64,000 nucleotides of DNA from NCBI GenBank assembly GCA_902519255.1, contig CABYIV010000001.1, positions 1 to 64,000 on the forward strand, given 5' to 3'. The notes beneath the pieces were generated by a model. It did no database searches. It saw only the letters and a program-made list of their open reading frames with translations, and was not told the origin of the DNA. Below are positions 20,169 through 28,253 of this stretch, in pieces. Origin of the DNA: an uncultured Pelagibacteraceae bacterium. GTDB lineage: Bacteria; Pseudomonadota; Alphaproteobacteria; Pelagibacterales; Pelagibacteraceae. A program made the position numbers and the translations under genes. Each line of letters starts with the position of its first letter. The stretch's first letter is position 1.

Positions 20169-21098
20169 ATGAAAATTTTGGGAATAGGTAACGCAATTGT
20201 TGATGTTATATGTAGGGTGGATGAAAATTTTATTGCTCAAAATAATTTAACAAAGGGAACAATGAAATTAATTTTTGATAAGAAAGAGTTTCAATTATTA
20301 CTTTCTACTCTTACAATAGAGAAAACAGTATCAGGTGGATCAGTTGCCAATTCTATAGTTGGACTTTCTCAATTAGGAAATAAAGTAGGTTTTATAGGCA
20401 AAGTAAGTGATGACGAATTAGGTGACAAATATGAAGATGGATTGAGATCAGAAAATGTCGAATATTTTTATTCAAAAAAAAAAGAAGAATTACCGACTGG
20501 AACCTGTTTAATTTTAGTAACACCAGACTCAGAGAGGACAATGTGTACTTTTTTAGGAACAGCAGGAAAAATTAATGAAAATGATATAGATGAAAAAACA
20601 GTCAAAAGTTCAGAAATAATATTTCTTGAGGGTTACTTGTGGGATGAAGGTGAACCTAAAAAAGCGTTTGAAAAAGCAATAAATAATGCAAAAAAAGTTG
20701 CCATGTCATTATCAGATCAATTTTGTGTTGATAGACATAAGAAACATTTTTTAAATTTAGTTGAAAATAAATTAGATGTCACATTTGCAAACGAACAAGA
20801 AATTATGTCATTAATAGAAGCAAAAAATTTTGGCGAAGTTATAGAATTTGGAAAAAATTTAAGTAAATTATTAGTTATAACACGTGGAGAAAAAGGGGCA
20901 GTATCTATCTCAGGAAACGATGTTAAAGAAAATGGTGTAAAGGAAAATTTAAAGATAAAAGATTTAACAGGTGCAGGAGATCTATTTGCAGCAGGATATT
21001 TACATGGATATTTGAATAAATTTGATGAAATTGAATGTTTAAATAAAGGAAGAGAAATGTCCTCGAAAGTTATTCAACAAATAGGTGCTAGACTTTAG
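20169..21098 (+). CDS. PfkB-family carbohydrate/nucleoside kinase
   Basis: Ribokinase-like sugar or nucleoside kinase. ILGIGNAIVDVICRVD at the N-terminus and SGGSVANSIVGLSQLG near residue 56-71 form the substrate lid region; the C-terminal DLTGAGDLFAAGYLHGYL near residue 262 has the catalytic aspartate and anion hole of the family. Closest to the adenosine-kinase-like branch often annotated in alphaproteobacteria, but substrate cannot be settled. 309 residues. Starts one base after the nth stop. Its last 11 bases overlap the convergent arfA-like gene. Confidence 0.9.
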   Translation: MKILGIGNAIVDVICRVDENFIAQNNLTKGTMKLIFDKKEFQLLLSTLTIEKTVSGGSVANSIVGLSQLGNKVGFIGKVSDDELGDKYEDGLRSENVEYFYSKKKEELPTGTCLILVTPDSERTMCTFLGTAGKINENDIDEKTVKSSEIIFLEGYLWDEGEPKKAFEKAINNAKKVAMSLSDQFCVDRHKKHFLNLVENKLDVTFANEQEIMSLIEAKNFGEVIEFGKNLSKLLVITRGEKGAVSISGNDVKENGVKENLKIKDLTGAGDLFAAGYLHGYLNKFDEIECLNKGREMSSKVIQQIGARL

Positions 21099-21216
21099 AA
21101 TTTTTTCTACTGTAACTTCCTTTACCTTTTTTTGCTTTAACAATTCTTAATTTATACTTTGAAGAGAATAACTCTTTTGCAATCTTATTTTTCTTAGACT
21201 TTAATTTTGTACCCAT
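21088..21216 (-). CDS. arfA: ArfA-like alternative ribosome-rescue factor (42 aa)
   Basis: Very short gene found by reading the minus strand. The product carries KAKKGKGSYSRKNSK at its C-terminus, which I recognise as the ArfA core (E. coli KNKKGKGSYMRKG), preceded by a helix KIAKELFSSKYKLRIV corresponding to the ArfA leucine/arginine helix. ArfA frees ribosomes stalled on mRNAs lacking a stop codon by recruiting RF2, as a backup for tmRNA. The reading frame ends in a natural TAG right after the basic motif, so the hydrophobic C-tail that makes E. coli ArfA unstable is absent. The ATG lies inside the last 23 bases of the winged-helix gene; the stop overlaps pfkB by 11 bases. Confidence 0.78.
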   Translation of the reverse strand: MGTKLKSKKNKIAKELFSSKYKLRIVKAKKGKGSYSRKNSKV

Positions 21217-21757
21217 TTTTTTTACTAACTATGAATGTCTTATCTTTGAATATTTTTTCAACTTTTTTTCTGAGTCTATAAATGTGAGTTTCAACAGTGT
21301 GAGTCTCTAACTTAGATTTATATCCCCAAACTTCTGACTGCAGCTTATTTACATTTACAGGTCCTTTTGAATTATTTAAAAAATTTATGATTTTAATTTC
21401 TTTTTCTGTAAGTTGTATAGAACTTTTATCAGAACTCATAAACCTTGAATTTAAATTAACACGGTAATTACCAACTTTAACATCATTTTGCTCATTAAAT
21501 TTGTTTTTTAGAAATTGAATATTAATTATTTCAATTAATTTTTGAATATTTACAGGAAATTCATAAATATGAATTTGGTTTTCAAAATCTTTTTTTTTAC
21601 TTCCAGAAATTATCACTAAGTTTGATTCTTTTGGTATTTTTGTAAATTCTTCATTTTCAAAATGCTCAATTTTAAAATTTAAATATTTTTTTAATTCGTT
21701 TAGTACACCAAATAATACTGGAAATTTGTGAATAATTAAGGATTGGTTTATATTCAT
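21194..21757 (-). CDS. Winged-helix (OmpR/PhoB-type) regulator with degenerate receiver-like domain
   Basis: DNA-binding protein of 187 residues from ATG 21757. The C-terminal half (about residues 100-187, LTEKEIKIINFLNNSKGPVN through ETHTVETHIYRLRKKVE and FIVSKKNGYKI) is a clear Trans_reg_C winged helix. The N-terminal half looks like a receiver remnant (LVIISGSKK near residue 50, FPVNIQKLIEIINIQFL near 68-85) but I see no phosphoacceptor aspartate in the expected place and no conserved switch lysine, so phosphorylation is unlikely. An upstream ATG at 21775 would overlap the neighbouring start and is less likely. Co-directional and overlapping with arfA. Target genes unknown. Confidence 0.82.
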   Translation of the reverse strand: MNINQSLIIHKFPVLFGVLNELKKYLNFKIEHFENEEFTKIPKESNLVIISGSKKKDFENQIHIYEFPVNIQKLIEIINIQFLKNKFNEQNDVKVGNYRVNLNSRFMSSDKSSIQLTEKEIKIINFLNNSKGPVNVNKLQSEVWGYKSKLETHTVETHIYRLRKKVEKIFKDKTFIVSKKNGYKIKV

Positions 21758-21768
21758 ATATATACAAT

Positions 21769-22263
21769 ATGACAATTATTGTTAAAAATAAAGAAACACT
21801 AATATTTGATGAATTTATTTTCAAATGTTGTGTCGGAAAAAATGGATTTTCAAACAGCAAAATTGAAGGTGACAAAAAAACCCCTAAAGGGAAATTTTCA
21901 TTGGGGAACATTTATTACAGAAAAGACAGAAAAAAAAAACCTGCCACAGAATTAAAAGTTTTGGAAATAAAAAAAAACGTGGGTTGGTGTGATGATGTTA
22001 ATTCAAAAAGATTTTATAATCGTTTAATTAAATTGAACCCAAAAATAAAAAGTGAAAAATTATTTAGATTTGATTATAAGTATGATTTTTTTATACCTAT
22101 AAAATATAATTGGAAAAAAGTTAAAATTGGAATAGGAAGTGCAATTTTTTTACACTTAACAAAAAACTATAAACCAACCGATGGATGTATTGGACTAAGG
22201 GAAAAAGATTTTTTGATACTTATAAAATTAATAAAAAAAGACACAAAAATAAAAATTCTTTAG
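21769..22263 (+). CDS. YkuD-type L,D-transpeptidase family protein
   Basis: Catalytic domain of the YkuD family (COG3786-like), 164 residues. The histidine-cysteine signature is seen as IFLHLTKNYKPTDGCIGL near residues 125-143, with the cysteine as nucleophile. No signal peptide or membrane helix is visible, so the site of action is unclear: these enzymes normally cross-link peptidoglycan in the periplasm. An early KTPKGKFSLGNIYYR motif matches the family. The start codon lies 11 bases from that of the divergent winged-helix gene, and the stop shares a 4-bp TTAG with yggS. Confidence 0.85.
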   Translation: MTIIVKNKETLIFDEFIFKCCVGKNGFSNSKIEGDKKTPKGKFSLGNIYYRKDRKKKPATELKVLEIKKNVGWCDDVNSKRFYNRLIKLNPKIKSEKLFRFDYKYDFFIPIKYNWKKVKIGIGSAIFLHLTKNYKPTDGCIGLREKDFLILIKLIKKDTKIKIL

Positions 22264-22922
22264 ACTCTCTCTCCAAAAATTTGAGATCCAATTCTTAAGT
22301 ATGTTGCACCATTTTCTGTTGCTTCTAAATAATCAGATGACATTCCCATGCTCAATTCATTGAGTTTAAGAAGTTTTTTAAAATGAAACATTTCAAGAAA
22401 GTATTTGTTCACTTCATCACCAAATGGAGGTATGCACATAAGTCCAATAATATCTAAATCTAAATTTTTACAATAATCATAAAATTCGAAAACTTCATTT
22501 TTTGGTATTCCTGATTTTTGACCTTCATTACCTATATTAACCTGAATAAATATTTTGGTTTTTTTATTTAATTCTTTTTCTGTCTTACATATTTTATCCG
22601 CGAGTCTTTTATTGTCTAATGAATGTATAAAATCAAATAAACTTAAAGCTAATTTAACTTTATTAGTTTGTAGTCTTCCAATTAGATGTAATTTTATTTT
22701 ATTATTATTTTTTTTTATTTTAGTCCATTTATCTGATGCTTCTTGAACCTTATTCTCGCCATAATGGGTATGACCATTATTTATAAGGGGCATTATATGA
22801 TCTAATTTAAATGTTTTTGATACTGCAATAATTTCAGGAGTTTTAATTAATTTCTCATTATTATCAAACTTACCCTTAACTTTTTCTTTAATTTTAAGTA
22901 AATTTTCCACTGTATTATGCAT
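22260..22922 (-). CDS. yggS: YggS-family pyridoxal phosphate homeostasis protein
   Basis: PLP-binding TIM-barrel protein (PLPBP/YggS) that keeps free PLP in balance. IIAVSKTFKLDHIMPLINNG near residue 31 contains the PLP lysine; HLIGRLQTNKVK near 79 and QVNIGNEGQKSGI near 127 are family signatures, and LSMGMSSDYLEA with RIGSQIFG ends the barrel. 220 residues. The ATG forms an ATGCAT palindrome with the ATG of the divergent thiE-like gene; a GTG at codon 5 is an alternative start. Confidence 0.94.
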   Translation of the reverse strand: MHNTVENLLKIKEKVKGKFDNNEKLIKTPEIIAVSKTFKLDHIMPLINNGHTHYGENKVQEASDKWTKIKKNNNKIKLHLIGRLQTNKVKLALSLFDFIHSLDNKRLADKICKTEKELNKKTKIFIQVNIGNEGQKSGIPKNEVFEFYDYCKNLDLDIIGLMCIPPFGDEVNKYFLEMFHFKKLLKLNELSMGMSSDYLEATENGATYLRIGSQIFGERV

Positions 22923-23474
22923 AACAATATTCCAAAAAAATTTTATTTTATAAATTCTTTTAATGAAAATATTATTAATAATTTGGATAATAATACAGGT
23001 GTTATTTATAGAAATTATACAAAAAAATTAGATATCAAAGAGATTATTAAAATTAAAGAGTTCTGTTTAAAAAAAAAGGTTAGGTTTTATTTGTCAAATA
23101 ACTTTAAAATTGCACTAAAATTAAGATTAGACGGTGCATATTTGCCATCGTTTAATAAAAATTATAGACATTTGAGCTATAAAATTAGACATTCATTTTT
23201 AATTTTAGGTTCTGCTCATAATATTAATGAAATTAGAATAAAGGAAGTTCAAAGAGTAAATTTTATATTCATCTCTTCAATATTCAAAAAAAATAAAAAC
23301 TATCTCGGGATTTACAGATTTAGAAAAATTAGAAAACTTACAAAAAAAAATGTTATAGCACTTGGTGGTATTTCACAAAAAAATATAAAAAAAATTAGAT
23401 TGCTAGATTGTAATGGACTTAGTGGAATATCTTATTTTGAAAAAAAAAGGCCCCAAAAAATGGGGCCCTTTTAA
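22917..23474 (+). CDS. ThiE-like thiamine phosphate synthase family protein
   Basis: TIM-barrel protein of the thiamine-phosphate synthase/TenI group, 185 residues. KKFYFINSF near residue 8 is the first strand, GAYLP near 74 corresponds to DGVHLG, ILGSAHN near 98 to the GxS(x)H helix, and NVIALGGISQKNI near 148 to the GG phosphate-binding loop. The usual pyrophosphate region (GPIFPTxTK) is replaced by SSIFKKNKNYLG, so catalytic competence is uncertain and no symbol is given. Its last codons (KRPQKMGPF) are written by the transcription terminator hairpin. Starts inside the start codon palindrome of yggS. Confidence 0.72.
   Translation: MHNNIPKKFYFINSFNENIINNLDNNTGVIYRNYTKKLDIKEIIKIKEFCLKKKVRFYLSNNFKIALKLRLDGAYLPSFNKNYRHLSYKIRHSFLILGSAHNINEIRIKEVQRVNFIFISSIFKKNKNYLGIYRFRKIRKLTKKNVIALGGISQKNIKKIRLLDCNGLSGISYFEKKRPQKMGPF
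23449..23472. terminator. Bidirectional intrinsic terminator between thiE-like gene and porin
   Basis: A 6-bp GC-only stem (GGCCCC at 23449-23454, GGGGCC at 23462-23467) with a 7-base A-rich loop is flanked by eight A residues on the left and CTTTT on the right. On either strand the hairpin is followed by a T run. It lies inside the last codons of the thiE-like gene and 25 bases from the porin stop, so it can end both transcripts. This is the clearest hairpin terminator in the window. Confidence 0.85.
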
Positions 23475-23491
23475 AGATTAAATTTTACAAA

Positions 23492-24472
23492 TTAGAATGC
23501 AAAACTTAAACCAAGTTGATAACCTTCTCTGTCATTAGATCCAGAGTGAGCTATATTGTCTACTTGGTTCATTGACAATGCGATACCTAATGATCCCATT
23601 GTGTATGATACACCAATAGCAGTTGACTCTTGGTCATCTGATCCAGTTTTCTCCATAGTGTTAGTACCATAAGAGATAGCTAAATCATCGTTTACTTGGT
23701 AAGATAAACCAATTCCAGTTGTTTCAACATCAGATGCACCATCGTTGTCTTTTTCAGATAACTGCATACCAACAGTTAAACCAAAACCATCGAATGCATA
23801 CTTAGCAAACATTGTGCTTTCTTCTGATTTAGTTCCAGTTGTTGACTCAACGTCACCTTCTCCGTAACCGATAGTTAAACCAGCCATACCAGTATAAGTA
23901 ACACCGTAATCACTGTATGATACGTCAGTTACTGTACCTGCATTGATGTAACTAGCTGTTAAGTTTAGACCTGAGTCATGGCTGTATTTGTAAGTGAACA
24001 TGTTGTCACCAGAAAAACCATTAACAACACCAGCATCAGCACCTGAGATTACATCCCATGGCTCTTCTGAAGCTGTTGGCATCACGTCATCGTTTGCACT
24101 CATGAAACCATCACCACCGTGACCAGCAAATACTAATGTACCTGCATCACCGAAGTCAAAAGTAATTGAGTGACTGTCAACAACGTTAGTAGCATTTGCA
24201 GATGAGTAACCTGTTGTTGCGTTAGATTTTTTTGACTGTGCGTCACCATCTAGCTCTATGCTTAATGTAACACCAATATCATTTACATCTCCTGAAGCAG
24301 AAAATGTTACTGAGTCAGCCATTGTCCAACCATTACCGTGGTTTGCTTTTTCATCACCACCTGTAAAAGTCATTGTAGCACTACCAGAAGCTGACATTTC
24401 AGCAGCTGAAACAGATCCAGCAACTAAAGAACCAGCAAGAGCTGTTAGTCCTATTTTTTTATATTTGTTCAT
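23492..24472 (-). CDS. Outer-membrane porin (gram-negative type)
   Basis: Trimeric-type general porin, 326 residues. Signal peptide about residues 1-23 (LTALAGSLVAGSVSA then AEMSASG). The mature protein is rich in Gly, Ser, Asp and alternating beta-strand patterns (SGLNLTASYINAG, LAISYGTNTMEK, LGIALSMNQV) and ends YQLGLSFAF with the terminal phenylalanine needed for BAM insertion. Base composition is clearly richer in G and C than neighbours and codons look selected, which fits a very abundant protein. Preceded by a strong AAGGAG site (24481-24486), 8 bases from the ATG, unusual in this window, plus a 217-base leader region. Substrate selectivity unknown. Confidence 0.92.
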   Translation of the reverse strand: MNKYKKIGLTALAGSLVAGSVSAAEMSASGSATMTFTGGDEKANHGNGWTMADSVTFSASGDVNDIGVTLSIELDGDAQSKKSNATTGYSSANATNVVDSHSITFDFGDAGTLVFAGHGGDGFMSANDDVMPTASEEPWDVISGADAGVVNGFSGDNMFTYKYSHDSGLNLTASYINAGTVTDVSYSDYGVTYTGMAGLTIGYGEGDVESTTGTKSEESTMFAKYAFDGFGLTVGMQLSEKDNDGASDVETTGIGLSYQVNDDLAISYGTNTMEKTGSDDQESTAIGVSYTMGSLGIALSMNQVDNIAHSGSNDREGYQLGLSFAF

Positions 24473-24689
24473 ATTAAGTACTCCTTGTTATTGTTTAATA
24501 TTAAACAGTACCTATTTATCAAAATTCTTTAAAAACACATAAATTTATAGGGATTTTAGATTATTTAATGCAGAAGTGTTGCATTTTTGCATCATCTAAA
24601 TTGTATAAAAAATAGGGTTTTTTTTATTTTTTTGTATAAATGTCTATTGTTTTCAAATTATTCTAAATTCTTATATTTATAATTTAATT
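24473..24689. promoter_or_regulatory. Intergenic control region between porin and DUF3576 lipoprotein
   Basis: 217 gene-free bases between divergent genes. On the minus strand a TATACA at 24601-24609 region could be a -10 for the porin, giving a leader of about 120 bases. An inverted repeat AATGCA-N7-TGCATT (24567-24585) lies between that position and the porin start, and a further TGCAT copy follows it. Poly-T tracts near 24617 are present on the plus strand. No RNA gene or riboswitch fold was recognised. Confidence 0.4.
24481..24486 (-). promoter_or_regulatory. Strong Shine-Dalgarno of the porin gene
   Basis: Reading the minus strand gives AAGGAG eight bases before the porin ATG. Most genes here have no such full anti-16S match, so this fixes the porin start and points to heavy translation. 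Confidence 0.8.
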
Positions 24690-25220
24690 ATGCAAAAAAT
24701 TTTAAATTTTTCCATTTTAAAAGTTTTATTTTTAACCTTTTTTTTATCTTCTTGCGCTGATGGATTAAAGGGAGGAGATGCAAGGAAGACACCTGCAAAT
24801 ATGACTGAAAGACAGAGACAAAATATTGACGAAGGTAGAGGATTTAGTTTAGGAAAAACATTCGGCACAAATAGATCTGGAGAATTTGATTTTGCAAGTT
24901 CGAATGAGCTTTGGAGAGCATCATTGGACACATTGGAATTTATGCCACTGTCGTTAGCAAATTATAGTGGTGGTATTATTGTTACAGATTGGTACACCGG
25001 GCAAGGTATAGAAAATGAATCAGTAAAAATTTCAATAAGATTCTTAAGTAATGAAATTCGGTCAGATGCATTGTCAATTAAGGTATTTTATAAAAAATGT
25101 TCAATGCAAGACAATTGTGAGATTACAGACAAAACTAGTGCTTTGGCAAATGATATCGAAAAAAAAATACTTACAAAAGCTGTTTTGTATGAGAAAGAAA
25201 ACAAATCAAAAAAAAAATAA
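24690..25220 (+). CDS. DUF3576 lipoprotein
   Basis: Predicted lipoprotein of unknown function, 176 residues. The leader KVLFLTFFLSSC ends in a lipobox cysteine at about residue 23. The conserved block SNELWRASLDTLEFMPLSLANYSGGIIVTDWY (quoted here as two pieces: ELWRASLDTLEFMPLS and GGIIVTDWY) near residues 70-100 marks DUF3576. It lies 38 bases upstream of leuS, the usual position in alphaproteobacteria, and with lptE downstream it suggests a role in the envelope. Function is otherwise unknown. Confidence 0.85.
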   Translation: MQKILNFSILKVLFLTFFLSSCADGLKGGDARKTPANMTERQRQNIDEGRGFSLGKTFGTNRSGEFDFASSNELWRASLDTLEFMPLSLANYSGGIIVTDWYTGQGIENESVKISIRFLSNEIRSDALSIKVFYKKCSMQDNCEITDKTSALANDIEKKILTKAVLYEKENKSKKK

Positions 25221-25258
25221 CTTAAATATAAAAATATAAATTTATCAAAACATTCATA

Positions 25259-27802
25259 GTGGAACGTTATAATTTTAAAGAAGTTGAAGAAAGATGGCAA
25301 AAAAAATGGAATGATAATAAAATTTTTCAAACAGAAGTAGACAGAAAAAAAGAAAAGTTTTACTGCTTAGAGATGTTTCCTTACCCATCTGGAAAAATAC
25401 ACATGGGCCATGTAAGAAATTATACTATTGGCGATGTTTTATCTAGATATAAAAAACTAAAAGGATTTAATGTTTTGCATCCTATGGGCTGGGATGCATT
25501 TGGTATGCCCGCAGAGAACGCAGCTAGAGAAAATAATCTAGATCCTAAAGAGTGGACAAATAAAAACATAAAAACCATGAAAAAGCAGTTAAAGAGGCTC
25601 GGCCTATCAATAGATTGGGAGCGGGAAATTTCAACATGTAATGAAGATTATTATAAGCATCAACAAATTTTTTTTTTAGAATTATATGAAAAAGGCTTAG
25701 TTTACAGAAAAGAAAATTATGTAAATTGGGATCCTGTAGATCAAACAGTTTTAGCTAATGAACAAGTAATAGATGGCAAAGGATGGAGATCGGGTGCAAT
25801 AGTAGAAAGAAAAAAATTGAATCAATGGTTTTTTAATATTTCTAAATTTTCACAAGACCTGTTAGATGGTTTAAATAGGCTAGATAACTGGCCAAATAAA
25901 GTGAAAGTAATGCAACAAAATTGGATTGGAAAATCATTTGGCTGTGAGATTGACTTCAAAATTAAGGGAGATTTGCCCGTTAATAATATAAGATGTTTTA
26001 CTACGAGACCTGATACACTTTTTGGTTTTTCATTCCTAGCTTTATCAATAGACCATGAGGTTTCAAAATATTTTAAGAATGACAATAAATTTATAAAATT
26101 TAAAGAAGAATGTTCTAAGACTGGTACAACTGAAGAATCAATAGCTGTAGGAGAAAAAATTGGTTTCAAAACAAATTTGGAGGCATATAACCCTCTTAAC
26201 CCAAATCAAAAGGTGCCTGTATATTTCGCAAATTTTGTATTAATGGATTATGGTTTTGGTGCTGTATTTGGTTGTCCAGCTCATGATCAAAGAGACTTTG
26301 ATTTTGCAAAAAAATATAATTTAGAAATAAAAACAGTTGTTAGACCAAAAGATAAAAACAGTGATTATAAGGTTGAAGATGAAGCTTACTCTGGACCTGG
26401 GGTTATTATAAACTCAGATTTTTTAAACGGTTTAGAAGTACCTAACAAATCTGTTAGTGAAACTATCAAAATAATTGAGAAAAAAAAATTAGGAAAGAAA
26501 AAAACTAATTATAGATTAAAAGATTGGGGTGTATCCAGACAAAGGTATTGGGGTTGTCCTATACCAGTGGCTTACGACGAAAAGGGAAATGTACATGTAA
26601 TACCAAAATCAAAGTTACCCGTAAAATTACCAGAAAAAATTGACCTTTCGGTTAAAGGTAATCCTTTGGATAGTCAGGAAGACTGGAAAAATATAATAAT
26701 TGATGGAAAAAAATGCACGAGAGAAACTGATACTTTAGATACTTTTGTATGTTCATCTTGGTATTATCTTAGATTTTGCTCTCCTAATGAAAAAAGCTAT
26801 GGATTTAAAAAAGATGAAATAGACTATTGGATGCCAGTTGATCAATATATAGGCGGAATTGAGCATGCGATTTTACATTTGTTATATTCACGGTTTTTTA
26901 TGAGAGCAATAGATTATAAAAATATGAAATTTAACATAAAAGAACCATTTCAAAGTTTATTTACGCAAGGTATGGTATGTCATGAGACATATAAAGATGA
27001 AAATAACAATTGGTTAAGTCCTGAAGATGTAGAGAAAATTAACAATAATTATGTGCAGAAAAACAACCCAAATAAAATTGTAAAAGTTGGCCCCTCAGAG
27101 TCTATGTCCAAGTCAAAGAAAAATGTTATAGACCCTGAATTTATTGTTAATAACTATGGTGCTGATGCAGTAAGATTATTTATTCTATCAGATAGTCCGC
27201 CAGAAAAAGATGTACAATGGTCTGAACAGGGAATGACATCTTCTTACAAATTTATTCAAAAACTTTGGTTACTACACATCGATATTAAAAAGAAATTTTT
27301 ATCAGAAACTGAGGGACATATTGATTTAGAAATTCAAAATTTTACAAATCAATTAATTGCAAAATTTACAAATAATTTAGAAAAATTTAACTATAATGTA
27401 GCTGTAGCAAATATGTACGAAACATATAATTATTTAATTAAGATTACTAAAAACAAAAAAAATGTAAAAAACTTTATTGAAAACTATAAAAAAATACTGA
27501 TTTGTTTTACCCCATTCATACCTCACTTTGCAAACGAATGCCTAAATGACCTTGGATTTTACGAAGAAATTAAGTGGCCTCAATACGATAAACTAGCTTT
27601 AGAAAAAGAAGAAATTAAATTTGTTATTCAAATAAATGGAAAAAAAAGGGATATATTGAATGTAAAAAAAGATATTAAAGAAATTGAAGTAATGCAAGAA
27701 ATTAAAAATAAAAAAATCTTGAAAAAATATTTAAGCCAAAAAAATATTAAAAAAATTATATTTGTCAAAAACCGTTTAATAAATATATTAATTAATGAAT
27801 AA
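25259..27802 (+). CDS. leuS: Leucyl-tRNA synthetase
   Basis: Class Ia synthetase charging tRNA-Leu, 847 residues. The HIGH motif HMGH is at residues 48-51 in [18 protein letters not shown]; the CP1 editing domain with [16 protein letters not shown] is near 250; the KMSKS loop appears as MSKSKKNV near 617. The start is GTG at 25259, supported by the immediate conserved [16 protein letters not shown]. Overlaps lptE by 8 bases and is part of the DUF3576-leuS-lptE-holA unit. Confidence 0.98.
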   Translation: MERYNFKEVEERWQKKWNDNKIFQTEVDRKKEKFYCLEMFPYPSGKIHMGHVRNYTIGDVLSRYKKLKGFNVLHPMGWDAFGMPAENAARENNLDPKEWTNKNIKTMKKQLKRLGLSIDWEREISTCNEDYYKHQQIFFLELYEKGLVYRKENYVNWDPVDQTVLANEQVIDGKGWRSGAIVERKKLNQWFFNISKFSQDLLDGLNRLDNWPNKVKVMQQNWIGKSFGCEIDFKIKGDLPVNNIRCFTTRPDTLFGFSFLALSIDHEVSKYFKNDNKFIKFKEECSKTGTTEESIAVGEKIGFKTNLEAYNPLNPNQKVPVYFANFVLMDYGFGAVFGCPAHDQRDFDFAKKYNLEIKTVVRPKDKNSDYKVEDEAYSGPGVIINSDFLNGLEVPNKSVSETIKIIEKKKLGKKKTNYRLKDWGVSRQRYWGCPIPVAYDEKGNVHVIPKSKLPVKLPEKIDLSVKGNPLDSQEDWKNIIIDGKKCTRETDTLDTFVCSSWYYLRFCSPNEKSYGFKKDEIDYWMPVDQYIGGIEHAILHLLYSRFFMRAIDYKNMKFNIKEPFQSLFTQGMVCHETYKDENNNWLSPEDVEKINNNYVQKNNPNKIVKVGPSESMSKSKKNVIDPEFIVNNYGADAVRLFILSDSPPEKDVQWSEQGMTSSYKFIQKLWLLHIDIKKKFLSETEGHIDLEIQNFTNQLIAKFTNNLEKFNYNVAVANMYETYNYLIKITKNKKNVKNFIENYKKILICFTPFIPHFANECLNDLGFYEEIKWPQYDKLALEKEEIKFVIQINGKKRDILNVKKDIKEIEVMQEIKNKKILKKYLSQKNIKKIIFVKNRLINILINE

Positions 27803-28253
27803 ATTATTTGTCATTTTAATAACTTTTTTTCTATCATACGGCTGCTCTTATAAGCCTATATTATCTGTAAAGGAATATGATTTTAAATTTACAAACATTT
27901 ACTTTGATGAAAAAAGTAAAATTAATAATTTAATTAGAAATAAATTAATTAAAAACAGTAAAAAATCAAGCGAGGAAGAATATGATTTATCTTTTTCCAC
28001 TATAAAAAACAAAGAGGTAGTTTCATCAAATAAAAAGGGAGATCCTACTATTTTTAAAATTGAAATATTGCTTAATTATTCTTTGAAAAGAGATGGAGAA
28101 ATTATTTTAAATGACAAGATACGAAAACAAGTAACTTATAATAATATTAATGATAAATTTGAATTACTAAAATATGAAGAAAATGTATTAAATGATATTC
28201 TAGAAAATATTATTTCAGAAGTATTAATGTCTGTAACCTACTTTAATAAATGA
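27795..28253 (+). CDS. lptE: LptE-like LPS-assembly lipoprotein
   Basis: Outer-membrane lipoprotein that plugs LptD for lipopolysaccharide insertion. Leader [18 protein letters not shown] has a lipobox cysteine near residue 17. Body of 152 residues with alternating strand pattern; overall similarity to LptE is weak by eye, and the call leans on position between leuS and holA, which is the conserved place of lptE. Overlaps both neighbours (8 bases with leuS, 4 with holA). Confidence 0.8.
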   Translation: MNKLFVILITFFLSYGCSYKPILSVKEYDFKFTNIYFDEKSKINNLIRNKLIKNSKKSSEEEYDLSFSTIKNKEVVSSNKKGDPTIFKIEILLNYSLKRDGEIILNDKIRKQVTYNNINDKFELLKYEENVLNDILENIISEVLMSVTYFNK

